Positions 34,270 to 44,744 of a stretch of 64,000 bases of DNA are shown here, one piece after another; position 1 is the stretch's first letter; each line of letters begins with the position of its first letter. The position numbers and the translations under genes are program-made. The notes beneath the pieces are model-generated. The model worked only from the letters and a program-made list of their open reading frames with translations. It did no database searches and was not told the DNA's origin. Origin of the DNA: Aequorivita sp. UBA3180 (GTDB lineage: Bacteria; Bacteroidota; Bacteroidia; Flavobacteriales; Flavobacteriaceae); contig DEXQ01000011.1 of assembly GCA_002364215.1 (NCBI GenBank), positions 62,001-126,000 of the forward strand. Reading direction: 5' to 3'.

Positions 34270-37200
34270 ATGGGTTCTTTCAGCTTTACAAAATGGAACA
34301 AGATCACAGGTTGGCTTGTCTTTGCTATTTCATTGACTACGTATTGGTTAACCGTTGAGCCTACAGCCAGTTTTTGGGATGCAGGTGAATATATTACAAC
34401 TGCTAGTAATTTAGAGGTTGGACACCCCCCGGGAGCTCCGCTCTACCAATTGCTCGGTGCCTTTTTCTCAATTTTTGCTGCTGAGGCTTCACAAATAGCG
34501 CTTACCATAAACCTAATGTCCGTTTTTGCCAGTGCATTTACCATACTATTTATGTTTTGGTCGCTAACTATCTTGCTTACCAATTTGGTTTCTAAACATC
34601 AAGAAATCGAAAAAACTGGCTCAATAGCCATTCTTGGTAGTGCAGCTGTGGGATCATTAGCCTTTGCGTTCACGGATAGTTTTTGGTTTAATGCCGTAGA
34701 AGCTGAGGTATATGCAAGTGCGGCTTTCTTAATGTCGGTATTGTTTTACACCGCTTTGCGCTGGGAGCGGGAAATGCTTGATCCGCGTGGTAACCGTTGG
34801 GTTATTTTAATTGCTTTTATTATCGGACTTTCCTTTGGAGTTCATTTTATGGCATTGCTTACCATTCCGGCCATCGGATTTTTGTACTTTTTCAAGCATT
34901 ATAAAACCGTTACGGTAAAAAACTTCATCATTGCAAATATTGTAACCGTAGCCATACTCTTATTCATCTTCAAGCTTTTATTGCCAATGACGATGAAATT
35001 TTTCAGTGCTTCGGAACTATTCTTTGTCAATAGCATTGGGCTTCCGTTTAACTCCGGAACCATTTTCGCCGCGGTTCTTTTTATAGTACTATTCATTTAC
35101 GGACTTCGTTTGACTCGAAAAAAAGGATTTGTACAGCTAAACACCCTTTTATTATGCGTACTTTTTATATTTATTGGATTTTCAAGTTGGTTGATGTTGC
35201 CCATTCGCGCCAATGCGGGAACGGTAATTAACGAGAACAACCCCAACAACGCACGTGAGCTATTGGCCTATTACAATCGCGAACAGTACCCAGAAACCCA
35301 TCTTTTTTATGGGCCTCTTTTCACTGAAACCTACGTTGGGCTTGATGAAGACAACCCTTATAAAGACGAAAAACCAAAATACGAAAAGGATGAAGCTACC
35401 GGAAAATACATCATCGTAAACAATTACAAAAATGCCGGTCAAAATACCGAGGATTCACAAAAGGCCTTTATGCCCCGTATGTGGAGTACAGAACACAATG
35501 CCAACTACATGGAATTTACGGGAGGATTGGATTTTTCGATAAAAAGTGAATATTTAAGCGAACCTAGACTAGTAGAAGAAGTCAATAAGTTTAAACAGGC
35601 TTACAACCAAGGTCTGGTTGACAAAAGCGATTATGACAAGTTCTTGAAAAATTTTGGACAATATATAGATATTCAAAAACCGTCCTTTTTTCAGAACATG
35701 AAATTTATGTTCGAGTTTCAGTTTGGCTATATGTACTGGCGTTATTTTATGTGGAATTTCACCGGTAGACAGGACGATGTGCAGGGCCAATATACAGACC
35801 TTCATGGCAATTGGATAAGTGGAATTAAATTTATTGACGAATTGCGCTTGGGCAATCAAGACGGCCTTACCAGTGACATGAAAGATAACAAAGCACGAAA
35901 CACCTACTTTTTCCTTCCGCTCATTTTAGGAATTATTGGCTTGGTTTTTCATTTTAAAAATGACCAAAAGAGCTTTTGGGTCTTGCTTGTGTTTTTTCTC
36001 TTCACAGGATTGGCACTTAAAGTTTATCTAAACGAAAGACCTTTTGAGCCACGGGAGCGTGATTATGCGCTTGTAGGAAGCTTCTATGTTTTTGCCATTT
36101 GGATAGGTTATGGCGTCTATGCCCTTTTTGACCTAGCAAAAGATTATTTAAAACCGAAAATAGCATTGCCTGTAGTACTTGCCATTACTACTTTGGCCGC
36201 ACCAGTTTTGCTCGCCACCCAAAATTGGGACGACCACGACCGAAGTAACCGATATACCGCGCAGAGTATGGCCAAAATGTATTTGGACTCCTGCGATAAA
36301 AACGCGATTCTCTTTACCATTGGCGACAATGACACCTTTGCGCTTTGGTACGCACAAAACATTGAAGGCTATAGGCAAGATGTACGTATCGTTAACACTA
36401 GCCTGTTCCAGACAGATTGGTATATTGATGATATGAAGAAAAAGGCCTTTACCAGTGACCCTATCCCCTCACAACTAGCGCATAACAAATACCGTTGGGG
36501 AACACGCGATTTCTTAATATATCAACAAACCACTCAAGATACCATTGATATTAAAACGTGGATGAATTTTGTGGCCAATGACAGCCCGGCAACCCAAATG
36601 GAGCTTCCTAGTGGACAGCAAGTAAACACTTTTCCTTCAAAAATTATTCGAATACCTGTAGATAAAGAAGCTGTATTACGAAATGGTATAGTTGATGAAA
36701 AGGATGCCGATAAGATTGTTCCATATATAGACATTAATCTTAAGGGCGATATTATTTATAAAAACAGAATGATGATGCTGGACATTATCGCCAACAATAA
36801 TTGGGAACGGCCTATTTATTTCAGTGGCGGAAGCTTTGGTGATGATGATTATTTGTGGATGAAAGATTATCTGCAGTTGGACGGAGTGGTTTATAAATTA
36901 GTTCCCATTAAAACCCCTTTAAACAAAAGAAGTCCTTTTGATATGGGCAGAATTGATACTGATAAAATGTATGATATTGTTATGTCTTGGGATTGGGGCA
37001 ATAGCGGCAGCCCGGACATTTATCACGATACCGAGACCAGAAGAAATGGCATAACTTATAGAAGCAATCTTGCTCGGCTTGCAGAAGCACTTATTAACGA
37101 AGATAAGAACGAAAAAGCCGAAAAGGTGCTGGATCTTGCAATGGAGAAGATGCCAATAAATTATTTTGAATATTATTCCCTTTTGGAACCATTTGTTATT

Positions 37201-37593
37201 GGTTACTACGAGCTTGACAAACCCGAAAAGGCTCGCAAGGTCTATGAAGATGTTACCAAAAAATATCAAGAAAATTTAACTTATTACAATAGTTTGAAAT
37301 TTAATAAACAACGTGCCATCGCCGAAGATATAATTAGCGATATGGAGCGTTACCGCGGCCTAGTACAGCTGGTGGTTGTGTATGACGAAGAACAATATGG
37401 CAGAGCCGAAGCAAAGGAGTTTAACGACTATTTAAAGCTCTTCCGCCACTTCTATTCTCCAGATGAGGCCATGGATTTAGACAAAGATGTTGAAAAAGAT
37501 TCCACCATTGAAATTCCACTGGATTCTTCGCTACTGGAAGAAATGGAACTGGAGCCAACCAATCAGGTTAACGAGGATGTGCCCGTAAATTAA
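34270..37593 (+). CDS. DUF2723 / TMEM260-like multi-pass GT-C membrane protein
   Basis: The 1107-residue protein has about 12 membrane helices in two blocks (residues 10-320 and 540-660) and a long C-terminal soluble part with helical, TPR-like repeats near 930-1010. SFWDAGEYITTASNLEVGHP near residue 30 is the acidic loop typical of GT-C glycosyltransferases and of DUF2723, whose animal member TMEM260 is a protein O-mannosyltransferase. A role in O-glycosylation of exported proteins is plausible. The ATG at 34270 (MGSFSFTKWNK) was preferred over a GTG two codons upstream. Confidence 0.88.
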   Translation: MGSFSFTKWNKITGWLVFAISLTTYWLTVEPTASFWDAGEYITTASNLEVGHPPGAPLYQLLGAFFSIFAAEASQIALTINLMSVFASAFTILFMFWSLTILLTNLVSKHQEIEKTGSIAILGSAAVGSLAFAFTDSFWFNAVEAEVYASAAFLMSVLFYTALRWEREMLDPRGNRWVILIAFIIGLSFGVHFMALLTIPAIGFLYFFKHYKTVTVKNFIIANIVTVAILLFIFKLLLPMTMKFFSASELFFVNSIGLPFNSGTIFAAVLFIVLFIYGLRLTRKKGFVQLNTLLLCVLFIFIGFSSWLMLPIRANAGTVINENNPNNARELLAYYNREQYPETHLFYGPLFTETYVGLDEDNPYKDEKPKYEKDEATGKYIIVNNYKNAGQNTEDSQKAFMPRMWSTEHNANYMEFTGGLDFSIKSEYLSEPRLVEEVNKFKQAYNQGLVDKSDYDKFLKNFGQYIDIQKPSFFQNMKFMFEFQFGYMYWRYFMWNFTGRQDDVQGQYTDLHGNWISGIKFIDELRLGNQDGLTSDMKDNKARNTYFFLPLILGIIGLVFHFKNDQKSFWVLLVFFLFTGLALKVYLNERPFEPRERDYALVGSFYVFAIWIGYGVYALFDLAKDYLKPKIALPVVLAITTLAAPVLLATQNWDDHDRSNRYTAQSMAKMYLDSCDKNAILFTIGDNDTFALWYAQNIEGYRQDVRIVNTSLFQTDWYIDDMKKKAFTSDPIPSQLAHNKYRWGTRDFLIYQQTTQDTIDIKTWMNFVANDSPATQMELPSGQQVNTFPSKIIRIPVDKEAVLRNGIVDEKDADKIVPYIDINLKGDIIYKNRMMMLDIIANNNWERPIYFSGGSFGDDDYLWMKDYLQLDGVVYKLVPIKTPLNKRSPFDMGRIDTDKMYDIVMSWDWGNSGSPDIYHDTETRRNGITYRSNLARLAEALINEDKNEKAEKVLDLAMEKMPINYFEYYSLLEPFVIGYYELDKPEKARKVYEDVTKKYQENLTYYNSLKFNKQRAIAEDIISDMERYRGLVQLVVVYDEEQYGRAEAKEFNDYLKLFRHFYSPDEAMDLDKDVEKDSTIEIPLDSSLLEEMELEPTNQVNEDVPVN

Positions 37594-37611
37594 AACATTT
37601 TGGAGTTCAAT

Positions 37612-38229
37612 TTGGTAAAAATGCCCAGATTCATACAGCGGTTATACCCTGAGCGAATCTGGGCTTTTTCACGAAAAAAAAATGCTATATTTCTCACTTT
37701 TGATGATGGCCCCATTCCCGAAGTTACTCCGTGGGTGTTAGACGAATTGAAAAAAAATAATGCCAAAGCAACCTTTTTCTGTATAGGCGAAAATGCAAAA
37801 AAATATCCAGCGCTTTTTGAAAGAATTATTGCGGAAGGTCATGCGGTTGGCAACCATACTCACAACCATTTGAACGGTTGGAAAACCAATACCTCAACTT
37901 ATATTGCAAATACGCTTTTAGCTGATAAGGTAATCAACTCAAAATTATTTAGACCACCCTACGGAAAAATCACTTCAAAACAAGCCAAAGCTCTTCAAGC
38001 AAAAGGTTATAAAATTGTGATGTGGGATATCATCAGCTATGATTATGACGCCAACACTTCCCCAGAAAAATGCCTTCAAAATGTGTTGAAAAATATAAAG
38101 CCCGGAAGCGTAGTTGTGTTTCACGATAGCCTAAAGGCAGAAAAAAACCTTCGGTATGTTTTGCCGAAGGTTTTGGAATATTTGAAGGAAAAGAATTTAT
38201 CTCCCGTGGCGTTTGATTCTTGTTCTTAA
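37612..38229 (+). CDS. Polysaccharide deacetylase (NodB) family protein
   Basis: A 205-residue NodB enzyme with intact motifs: FLTFDDGPIPE, HTHNH after GHAVGN, LFRPPYGK and VVFHDS. It has no signal peptide and probably acts on an N-acetylated sugar with a divalent metal. Start choice is uncertain. The only ATG (37621) would cut off residues that usually precede the PRFI segment. TTG at 37612 has GGAG six bases upstream and is preferred; TTG at 37600 is a third option. It lies 18 bases after the DUF2723 gene and is likely co-transcribed. Confidence 0.8.
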   Translation: MVKMPRFIQRLYPERIWAFSRKKNAIFLTFDDGPIPEVTPWVLDELKKNNAKATFFCIGENAKKYPALFERIIAEGHAVGNHTHNHLNGWKTNTSTYIANTLLADKVINSKLFRPPYGKITSKQAKALQAKGYKIVMWDIISYDYDANTSPEKCLQNVLKNIKPGSVVVFHDSLKAEKNLRYVLPKVLEYLKEKNLSPVAFDSCS

Positions 38230-38263
38230 AGTATTTTCTGTAGGCGGACAGAATAGAGGATAC

Positions 38264-38296
38264 CATACTCTATTCATACTCTATTCATACTCTATT
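38264..38296. repeat. Three perfect copies of an 11-base unit
   Basis: CATACTCTATT is repeated three times between the deacetylase gene and the convergent surface-protein gene. GAATAGAG at 38251-38258 is the inverse of CTCTATTC within the array, so a small stem can form; it might help termination but has no T-tract. Confidence 0.8.
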
Positions 38297-38351
38297 TAGG
38301 AGGCATCTATGGCTTATGGGAGATTCGTCACTGGTTGATATGAGGAAATTT

Positions 38352-39842
38352 TTATTTTAAATTAACATTCAGAGAAAATACTGTTATAGAAGTTGTTCCC
38401 GATCCTATTAATCTTTGTCCCCATATTTCTACATATTCATTAGGCGCTAGTTCAACAGTTCCCGAAATTGAATTACTCGAAATATCGGAAGTATTATTTA
38501 CTCTCATCAATGTATTAGTTTCAACTAATGATGTTCCTGTAGCCCCATTTTTTTTGATGAAAAATGCATAGTAATCTCCAGTCCCACTATTACCCCTTAC
38601 AGAAAGAGAAGCGTTGATTTGAAAAGTTCTGGTTTTTTTTCCAAGATAGGTCAACCGATTATTTTGCGGAGAAGAGACCCTAAACAAATTTACTGCAGTT
38701 GTTGTGTTTAAGTTTGGCGAAGTTCCCGAAAGATTGAACTCATTGCCATTTGTTACAGTCTGTACAAAGCCCGTGGTGATGGTGCCATTATAATATATAT
38801 TCCCTGATGAAACATCATCAGATTCTCTCGGTATTCCTGGACAGTTCACCGTCCACGAATTTGTAAAACTATAACCAGGATAAGACCCTGTAGTATATTT
38901 TTTTATATATCCATTGGGAGCAGATGTTGTTCCAGAAAAAACCGTCCCTTGTAAAACCCCACTTCCAACAGTCGGGTTTGAACTCACGTCCAATGCTACA
39001 TCTGAGCCATTGACAGAACTAAAACCACTTACTTTTTCAATCAATCCAAATGTACCCGTAAAGGTTTCAAAAGTGCCGTTGTTTGTGTCTAACCAAGCTT
39101 GATTGTTTAAAAGAAGATTCCCAATATTTGAATAAGTTATACCTGTAGTATTTCCAACGAATTGTACAATATTCCCGAAATAAAGTCCCACATTGGAAAT
39201 TGAACCAACATTCGCAAAATTAGTTATGACCGTATTTTGAACCAATAAAGAAGAACCGCCTGTAATGGCAAAGGCACTTCCACCACCTGTTAAAGTGACA
39301 TTTCGAATACTTCCGCCAGTTGTACCTTGAAAGATTGGCCCCGAAGTTTTCGTTAATATATCTTCGGTAGCATCCAACCCTGACACATAAGCATTGTTCA
39401 AATCTATTGGAAACGCAAGGGTGATCAATCCATTGATTTCGTATAAAGTATTGGTTTGGAGCAAATACTTGGAACCTCCTCCAGCAGCAAGTTCGGGAGC
39501 CAAGTCTGCAGCAGATTTTACAAGTTTATAATTATTTCTCTGATTTGATGCCGAATTGATTCGGACCCAAGCAGTAGTAGTCGTATCGTAATAAAAGAAA
39601 GATTTTAGGGTAGTATCATAAACCAATAAGCTATTTGCAGGCCCATCAACTGCGTTCCGTTGCACGGTTGTCATCCTTGGAACCAAAAAACCCTTTGAAG
39701 TAGAGGTAATATCAAGCATGGATGAGGCGGCGGGGTCTGTATTTCCGATACCCACTTGAGCCTCAGCGGTTAATGCAATAAAAAAAATAAATAGAAATAA
39801 TAATCTTGTAATTATACAAGAGCTTTTATAGGATTTTTTCAT
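38352..39842 (-). CDS. Secreted beta-rich surface protein of unknown function
   Basis: The 496-residue protein has a signal peptide ending AEAQV and then GIGNTDPAASSMLDITSTSK and GFLVPRMTTVQRNAV, a segment widespread in Bacteroidota surface proteins. Residues 150-290 are built of short Gly/Thr/Asn-rich strands (GGSIRNVTLTGGGSAFAITG) that suggest a right-handed beta-helix. There is no T9SS C-terminal domain. The end resembles a jelly-roll (TVELAPNEYVEIWGQRLIG). An adhesin or appendage function is possible but not shown. Confidence 0.8.
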   Translation of the reverse strand: MKKSYKSSCIITRLLFLFIFFIALTAEAQVGIGNTDPAASSMLDITSTSKGFLVPRMTTVQRNAVDGPANSLLVYDTTLKSFFYYDTTTTAWVRINSASNQRNNYKLVKSAADLAPELAAGGGSKYLLQTNTLYEINGLITLAFPIDLNNAYVSGLDATEDILTKTSGPIFQGTTGGSIRNVTLTGGGSAFAITGGSSLLVQNTVITNFANVGSISNVGLYFGNIVQFVGNTTGITYSNIGNLLLNNQAWLDTNNGTFETFTGTFGLIEKVSGFSSVNGSDVALDVSSNPTVGSGVLQGTVFSGTTSAPNGYIKKYTTGSYPGYSFTNSWTVNCPGIPRESDDVSSGNIYYNGTITTGFVQTVTNGNEFNLSGTSPNLNTTTAVNLFRVSSPQNNRLTYLGKKTRTFQINASLSVRGNSGTGDYYAFFIKKNGATGTSLVETNTLMRVNNTSDISSNSISGTVELAPNEYVEIWGQRLIGSGTTSITVFSLNVNLK

Positions 39843-40070
39843 AGCAGTTGGGGATAATGTAAAATTTTTCGGACAAATTAAAAGACTTAATCCGAATTTA
39901 CAATCACTTTAACGATAAAATTTTAAAATTTTAACATTTATTGTAGGAAATTCAATAAACTAAAAGAAAGAGGGGGAAAAGAAGAAAATACTTACCAAAA
40001 TACTCTCTTTTCCATATTTTTTTATGAAATAAAACAATGTACTGATAAATAAATGAGGAGTTTAGAGCGT

Positions 40071-40367
40071 CTAAACATATTCGTTCACAAGCCCAATAAG
40101 TGTATTGGCATCCTGTTCCCCGCTTTGGCGCCATTTCATTTCGCCATTTTTGTAGATCATTAGGGTGGGAAGGCCTTTAACCCTAAGAGCTTCGGCAAGC
40201 TCCCTATTTTTGTCAACGTCTATTTTAATAACACGTGCTTTATCGCCAAGTGCCGCGGCAACGTCTCTCAATACTGGGTGCATTTCCTTGCAGGCGTCGT
40301 CCCATTCTGCATAAAAGTCCAGCAAAACTGGAACTCGTGTTTCAATTAATTCTCCAAATTTTGACAT
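40071..40367 (-). CDS. Thioredoxin-like protein with a single active-site cysteine
   Basis: The 98-residue protein has the thioredoxin fold: LLDFYAEWDDACKEMHP near residue 20, IKIDVDKNRELAEALRVKG, and the cis-proline in GLPTLMIYKNG. The usual WCGPC is WDDAC, so the N-terminal, attacking cysteine is replaced by Asp and only the second Cys remains. It therefore cannot act as a normal dithiol reductase; monothiol chemistry, or a chaperone or regulatory role, is more likely. No signal peptide is present. It stands alone before the metallophosphoesterase gene. Confidence 0.85.
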   Translation of the reverse strand: MSKFGELIETRVPVLLDFYAEWDDACKEMHPVLRDVAAALGDKARVIKIDVDKNRELAEALRVKGLPTLMIYKNGEMKWRQSGEQDANTLIGLVNEYV

Positions 40368-40422
40368 TTGCCTTAATGTGTTAGTTGAACAATTGTATTA
40401 CAAATATAACATTTCCCGATTA

Positions 40423-41649
40423 TTATACGGTATTCTGTTTCTTTTTAAGTTGGATTACCGTAATCTCTGGCCAAATGCCCACCCTGCCCGGATAGCCCAA
40501 AAAACCAAAACCACGATTCACATTTATATACCTTCCAAATTCCTCATAAATTCCTGCCCAGTTTTTATATCTGTACTTTATGGGGCTCCATTTTAATATT
40601 CCCGGTATTTCAATGCCAAACTGCATTCCGTGGGTATGGCCGCTCAGTGTTAAGTGAAAATGGCGGGGATCGTCCTTTACTTTTGCCTGCCAATGTGATG
40701 GATCGTGGCTCATCAAAATTTTGAAATCGTCTTTTGAAATTCCTTCGCAGGCTTTATCCAGATCGCCAGCCTGTTTAAACCCGTTCTCACCCCAATTTTC
40801 AACCCCTATTAAGGCTATTTTCTGACCACTTCGCTGAAGGTACCGATTTTCGTTCAGCAACAGATTCCAGCCCATTTCTTTTTGAAGATTTTTTAAATTC
40901 TGAAGGTTTTCAAATTTTTCTGAAGCACTTTCCCACTTCACATAATCGCCGTAATCGTGGTTTCCCAAAACCGAAAAAACACCCTCAGGAGCTTTCAAAG
41001 TTGAAAATAGTGCTTTCCAATCGTTCATCTCATCAGCGATATTGTTTACCAAATCGCCCGTAAAAAGTATTACATCGCTTTGCTGTTCATTAATAAGGTT
41101 TACAGCATACTCCACTTTATTTTGATTATCAAAACTTCCGCTGTGGATGTCGCTAATCTGAGTCAACGTAAAACCGTCAAATGCCTCGGGCAGGTTGTCA
41201 AATTCCAAAGCATATTTCAACACTTTATAATTGTACTTTCCCTGAATCATCCCGTAAAGCAAAGACACAAATGGAATTGCCGCAATGCCCAAAGCAATGG
41301 TACTTACAAACTTTCTGCGGGAAGCCATAAATTGCGCCTCATCACTTCCGGCCACTTTCATAAATATTCCAACAAAAAATCGGGCTATGTCTTCTCCAAA
41401 CATAAACACGATTATTATCAATTTTGGAACAAAGACAGCCAGAAAAATTCCGAAGAAATACATTTTTGGAGGTTCCATCATTTTTGCAGAACCCAAAAAG
41501 GAAAGTTCATAAATCAATCCTGCTAAAACAGCTAGCGAAATAAAAACATACAACCCGTGCAGCCACGGACTTTTTGCCACTGTTTTTAAGGCCTGAAAGG
41601 CATAAATATCAACAAGAATGTAAATGACAATAAATATGAACCAACGCAT
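40423..41649 (-). CDS. Membrane-anchored calcineurin-like metallophosphoesterase
   Basis: Four hydrophobic helices occupy the first 145 residues. A metallophosphoesterase domain follows with all dimetal motifs: QISDIHSG near 167, LFTGDLVNN near 200, VLGNHDYGDY near 232, LMSHDPSH near 315 and LSGHTHGMQFG near 335. The total is 408 residues. Such proteins (YkuE/YaeI-like) hydrolyse phosphate esters, sometimes of lipid precursors such as UDP-diacylglucosamine, but the extra helices leave the substrate open. Confidence 0.87.
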   Translation of the reverse strand: MRWFIFIVIYILVDIYAFQALKTVAKSPWLHGLYVFISLAVLAGLIYELSFLGSAKMMEPPKMYFFGIFLAVFVPKLIIIVFMFGEDIARFFVGIFMKVAGSDEAQFMASRRKFVSTIALGIAAIPFVSLLYGMIQGKYNYKVLKYALEFDNLPEAFDGFTLTQISDIHSGSFDNQNKVEYAVNLINEQQSDVILFTGDLVNNIADEMNDWKALFSTLKAPEGVFSVLGNHDYGDYVKWESASEKFENLQNLKNLQKEMGWNLLLNENRYLQRSGQKIALIGVENWGENGFKQAGDLDKACEGISKDDFKILMSHDPSHWQAKVKDDPRHFHLTLSGHTHGMQFGIEIPGILKWSPIKYRYKNWAGIYEEFGRYINVNRGFGFLGYPGRVGIWPEITVIQLKKKQNTV

Positions 41650-41750
41650 AGATAAAGAGAATTCTTAAAGATAGTGCGTTTCAAAAAACTGAGGCGTACC
41701 TTCACTTTATTTTAACGGTTTTAGTATCTTTTCAAAATATTTTTTTTGAA

Positions 41751-44684
41751 ATGCGAAACACCCTATCCCTATTCATTTTTGTATGCTCTGCTTTCTGTTT
41801 TTCACAGCAAATTTCTTCTGAAAAACTGACTTCTTTTGTAAATCCATTTATCGGCACGGGTGGGCACGGCCACACCTATCCCGGCGCCACCATGCCTTTC
41901 GGGATGATGCAGTTAAGCCCCGACACGCGCTTGGAAGGCTGGGACGGCTGCAGCGGCTATCATTACAGTGATGAATATATTTACGGCTTTTCGCACACAC
42001 ACCTTAGCGGGACTGGCGTCAGCGATTATGGCGATGTGCTTTTAATGCCTACCAATGCTGCGAATTTTAATAATGGCGCCAGTGGAAATTCTGGCTATCG
42101 CGCACACTTTTCACACGAAAATGAAACCGCTTCCCCCGGCTATTACAAAGTGTTTTTGGACGATACAAATATTGAAGTAGAACTCACGGTTTCCAAACGC
42201 AGCGGTATTCATCACTATACTTTTCCGAAGGGTTCAAAACAGATTTTAATCCTCGATATCGAGCATCGCGATATGGTTTTAAGCTCTGAAATAAAGGCTC
42301 TTTCAAAAACCGAAATTTCTGGGCACCGCCATTCCGAGGCTTGGGCAAAGGACCAGCGACTTTTTTTCAACATTGAATTTTCCCGGCCTTATAAGAATGT
42401 AGAATATTATTCCCGCTTCGTGGGCAATTGGGACAATCCCACAAAAGTTGCTTTTGAGTTCGAAGCTTCCAAAGGAAATGAACTCTTTGTAAAAGTTGGT
42501 ATTTCAGCCGTTGACGAAGCCGGTGCCAAGAAAAATCTGGAAGCTGAAATTGGTAACAAAACATTTCAGCAAATAAAAGAAGAAGCCGAAGCTGCTTGGG
42601 AAAAACAGCTGGGCAAAATCGAAATCGAAACCCAAAACGAAAATCAAAGAACCATTTTTTACACATCGCTTTATCACACGATGCTTGCGCCAAACCTCTA
42701 TCAAGACGTTGACGGCCGTTACCGCGGAATGGATTTGGAAATTCACCAAAGCAACGATTTTGAAAACTATACTGTTTTTTCACTTTGGGACACCTATCGT
42801 GCCGCGCATCCGCTGTACACAATTATTGAAAAAGAACGCACCAACCACTTTATAAATTCGCTTTTGGCAAAACACGACGAAGGCGGAATCCTCCCCATTT
42901 GGCCTTTGGCGGCCAATTACACGGGCTGTATGATTGGCTATCATTCCGTGCCCGTAATTGCCGATGCTTATTTAAAAGGTATTCGCGGATATAATGCCGA
43001 AAAAGCTTTTGAAGCTATGAAACACAGCACGTTGCAGGATAAATTGGGTTTGAAAAGCTATAAGGAATTCGGTTTTATTCCTGTGGAAGAAGAGAGTGAA
43101 TCGGTTTCTAAAACGCTCGAATATGCCTACGATGATTGGACGGTTGCCCAAATGGCAAAAGCGATGGGAAATATGGAAGATTACCAAATTTATTCGGAAA
43201 GAGCGCAATATTACAAAAACGTTTTTGACCCCGAAACCAAGTTTATGCGCGGCCGCTTCCGCAATACGTGGTTTGCACCATTTGACCCGTATGAGGTGAA
43301 CTTTAATTACACTGAAGCCAATTCGTGGCAATATAGTTTTTATGCCCCGCAGGACATTTCAGGACTTATAATTTTAATGGGCGGAAAAGACGACTTTGAA
43401 AACCAACTCGACAAACTTTTCACCGCAAAAAATGAAACTTCGGGTCGCGAACAAGCTGATATTACAGGCTTGATTGGGCAATACGCACACGGAAACGAGC
43501 CAAGCCACCATATGGCCTATCTCTATAATTTCGTAAATAAGCCTGCAAAAACGCAGGAAAAAGTACATCAAATTTTAAATGAATTGTACCAAAACGCCCC
43601 TGATGGAATTTCCGGAAATGAGGACTGTGGACAGATGAGCGCATGGTACATTTTCAGTGCGATGGGCTTTTATCCCGTAACGCCAGCGAACAATCAATAT
43701 ATTATTGGGACGCCTTTGTTTGAAAAGGCAATTATCAATTTGGAGGACGGAAAAAAGTTTGAGATTTCTGCTGAAAACCTTTCCGATGAAAACAAATATA
43801 TTTCCTCAGCAAAACTGAACGGAAAATCCTTAAACAGAAGTTTTATCTTTCATTCCGAAATTATGGATGGCGGAAAACTGGTTTTTAAAATGACTGACAA
43901 ACCTTCTAAATGGGCCACAAAGGATGATGAGATTCCAATAACTGAAATTACCGAAAACTTAATCGTCCTCCCTCCATTTATTGTAAAAGGAGAAGTGGCC
44001 TTTAAAAATGAAACGCAGATTTCGCTGGGCGTTTCATCACCAAAAACAGATATTTATTATTCACTGAACGATTCAGAATTTAAAAAATACACACAACCCT
44101 TTACCATTTCCGAAGAAACTGTTTTAAAAATTTATGCGGAGAAGCTTCCGTTGAAGCCTTCTGCCAGAAACCTTGGCAAACGGAGCACTTTACTTAAAAC
44201 CCATTTTTACAAAATAGACACCAACCTGAGCATAACTTTGGAAACCGAATATGCCAACCAATACAACGGCGGCGGAAAAAATGCATTAATTGACGGCATT
44301 CACGGAGCAAATGATTTTAGAACTGGTACGTGGCAAGGCTACCACGATACAGATTTAAAAGCCACTGTGGATTTAGGTTCTGAAAAAGAAGTAAAAACTG
44401 TTGCGGTAAGTTTTTTACGGGACCAACGCAGTTGGATTTTTTACCCCACCGAGGTTGTCTGCTTAGTTTCAGAAAACGGAAAAGATTTTACAGAATTGCC
44501 AATTCAAAAAATAGATGCCACACACCCTTCCGAAGAAGTTGAAATAAAAACAATTTCATTTGAAATAGAAAAAAATGTTCAATTCGTAAAAATCATTGCA
44601 AAAAACTTCGGCGATTTACCAAAAGGGCATTTGGGTTACGGCGGAAAGGCTTGGCTTTTTGTGGATGAGATAGAAATTAAATGA
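41751..44684 (+). CDS. GH92 family glycoside hydrolase (alpha-mannosidase-type)
   Basis: The 977-residue protein has a signal peptide ending CFSQQ and the complete GH92 pattern: NPFIGTGGHGHTYPGATMPF near residue 31, FSHTHLSGTG near 80, HDEGGILPIWPLA near 380, GNEPSHHMAYLYN near 583 and GNEDCGQMSAWYIFSAMGFY near 622. GH92 enzymes are calcium-dependent exo-alpha-mannosidases that trim N-glycans. After residue 750 come a chitobiase-like C-terminal domain and an F5/8-type carbohydrate-binding domain. It heads a three-gene plus-strand set with a glycosylasparaginase and a sugar transporter. Confidence 0.92.
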   Translation: MRNTLSLFIFVCSAFCFSQQISSEKLTSFVNPFIGTGGHGHTYPGATMPFGMMQLSPDTRLEGWDGCSGYHYSDEYIYGFSHTHLSGTGVSDYGDVLLMPTNAANFNNGASGNSGYRAHFSHENETASPGYYKVFLDDTNIEVELTVSKRSGIHHYTFPKGSKQILILDIEHRDMVLSSEIKALSKTEISGHRHSEAWAKDQRLFFNIEFSRPYKNVEYYSRFVGNWDNPTKVAFEFEASKGNELFVKVGISAVDEAGAKKNLEAEIGNKTFQQIKEEAEAAWEKQLGKIEIETQNENQRTIFYTSLYHTMLAPNLYQDVDGRYRGMDLEIHQSNDFENYTVFSLWDTYRAAHPLYTIIEKERTNHFINSLLAKHDEGGILPIWPLAANYTGCMIGYHSVPVIADAYLKGIRGYNAEKAFEAMKHSTLQDKLGLKSYKEFGFIPVEEESESVSKTLEYAYDDWTVAQMAKAMGNMEDYQIYSERAQYYKNVFDPETKFMRGRFRNTWFAPFDPYEVNFNYTEANSWQYSFYAPQDISGLIILMGGKDDFENQLDKLFTAKNETSGREQADITGLIGQYAHGNEPSHHMAYLYNFVNKPAKTQEKVHQILNELYQNAPDGISGNEDCGQMSAWYIFSAMGFYPVTPANNQYIIGTPLFEKAIINLEDGKKFEISAENLSDENKYISSAKLNGKSLNRSFIFHSEIMDGGKLVFKMTDKPSKWATKDDEIPITEITENLIVLPPFIVKGEVAFKNETQISLGVSSPKTDIYYSLNDSEFKKYTQPFTISEETVLKIYAEKLPLKPSARNLGKRSTLLKTHFYKIDTNLSITLETEYANQYNGGGKNALIDGIHGANDFRTGTWQGYHDTDLKATVDLGSEKEVKTVAVSFLRDQRSWIFYPTEVVCLVSENGKDFTELPIQKIDATHPSEEVEIKTISFEIEKNVQFVKIIAKNFGDLPKGHLGYGGKAWLFVDEIEIK

Positions 44685-44744
44685 AACAGGACTAAAGGGA
44701 AACACCTATCATGACCACTTAAATTTTAAAAATAAAGTCCTCAA

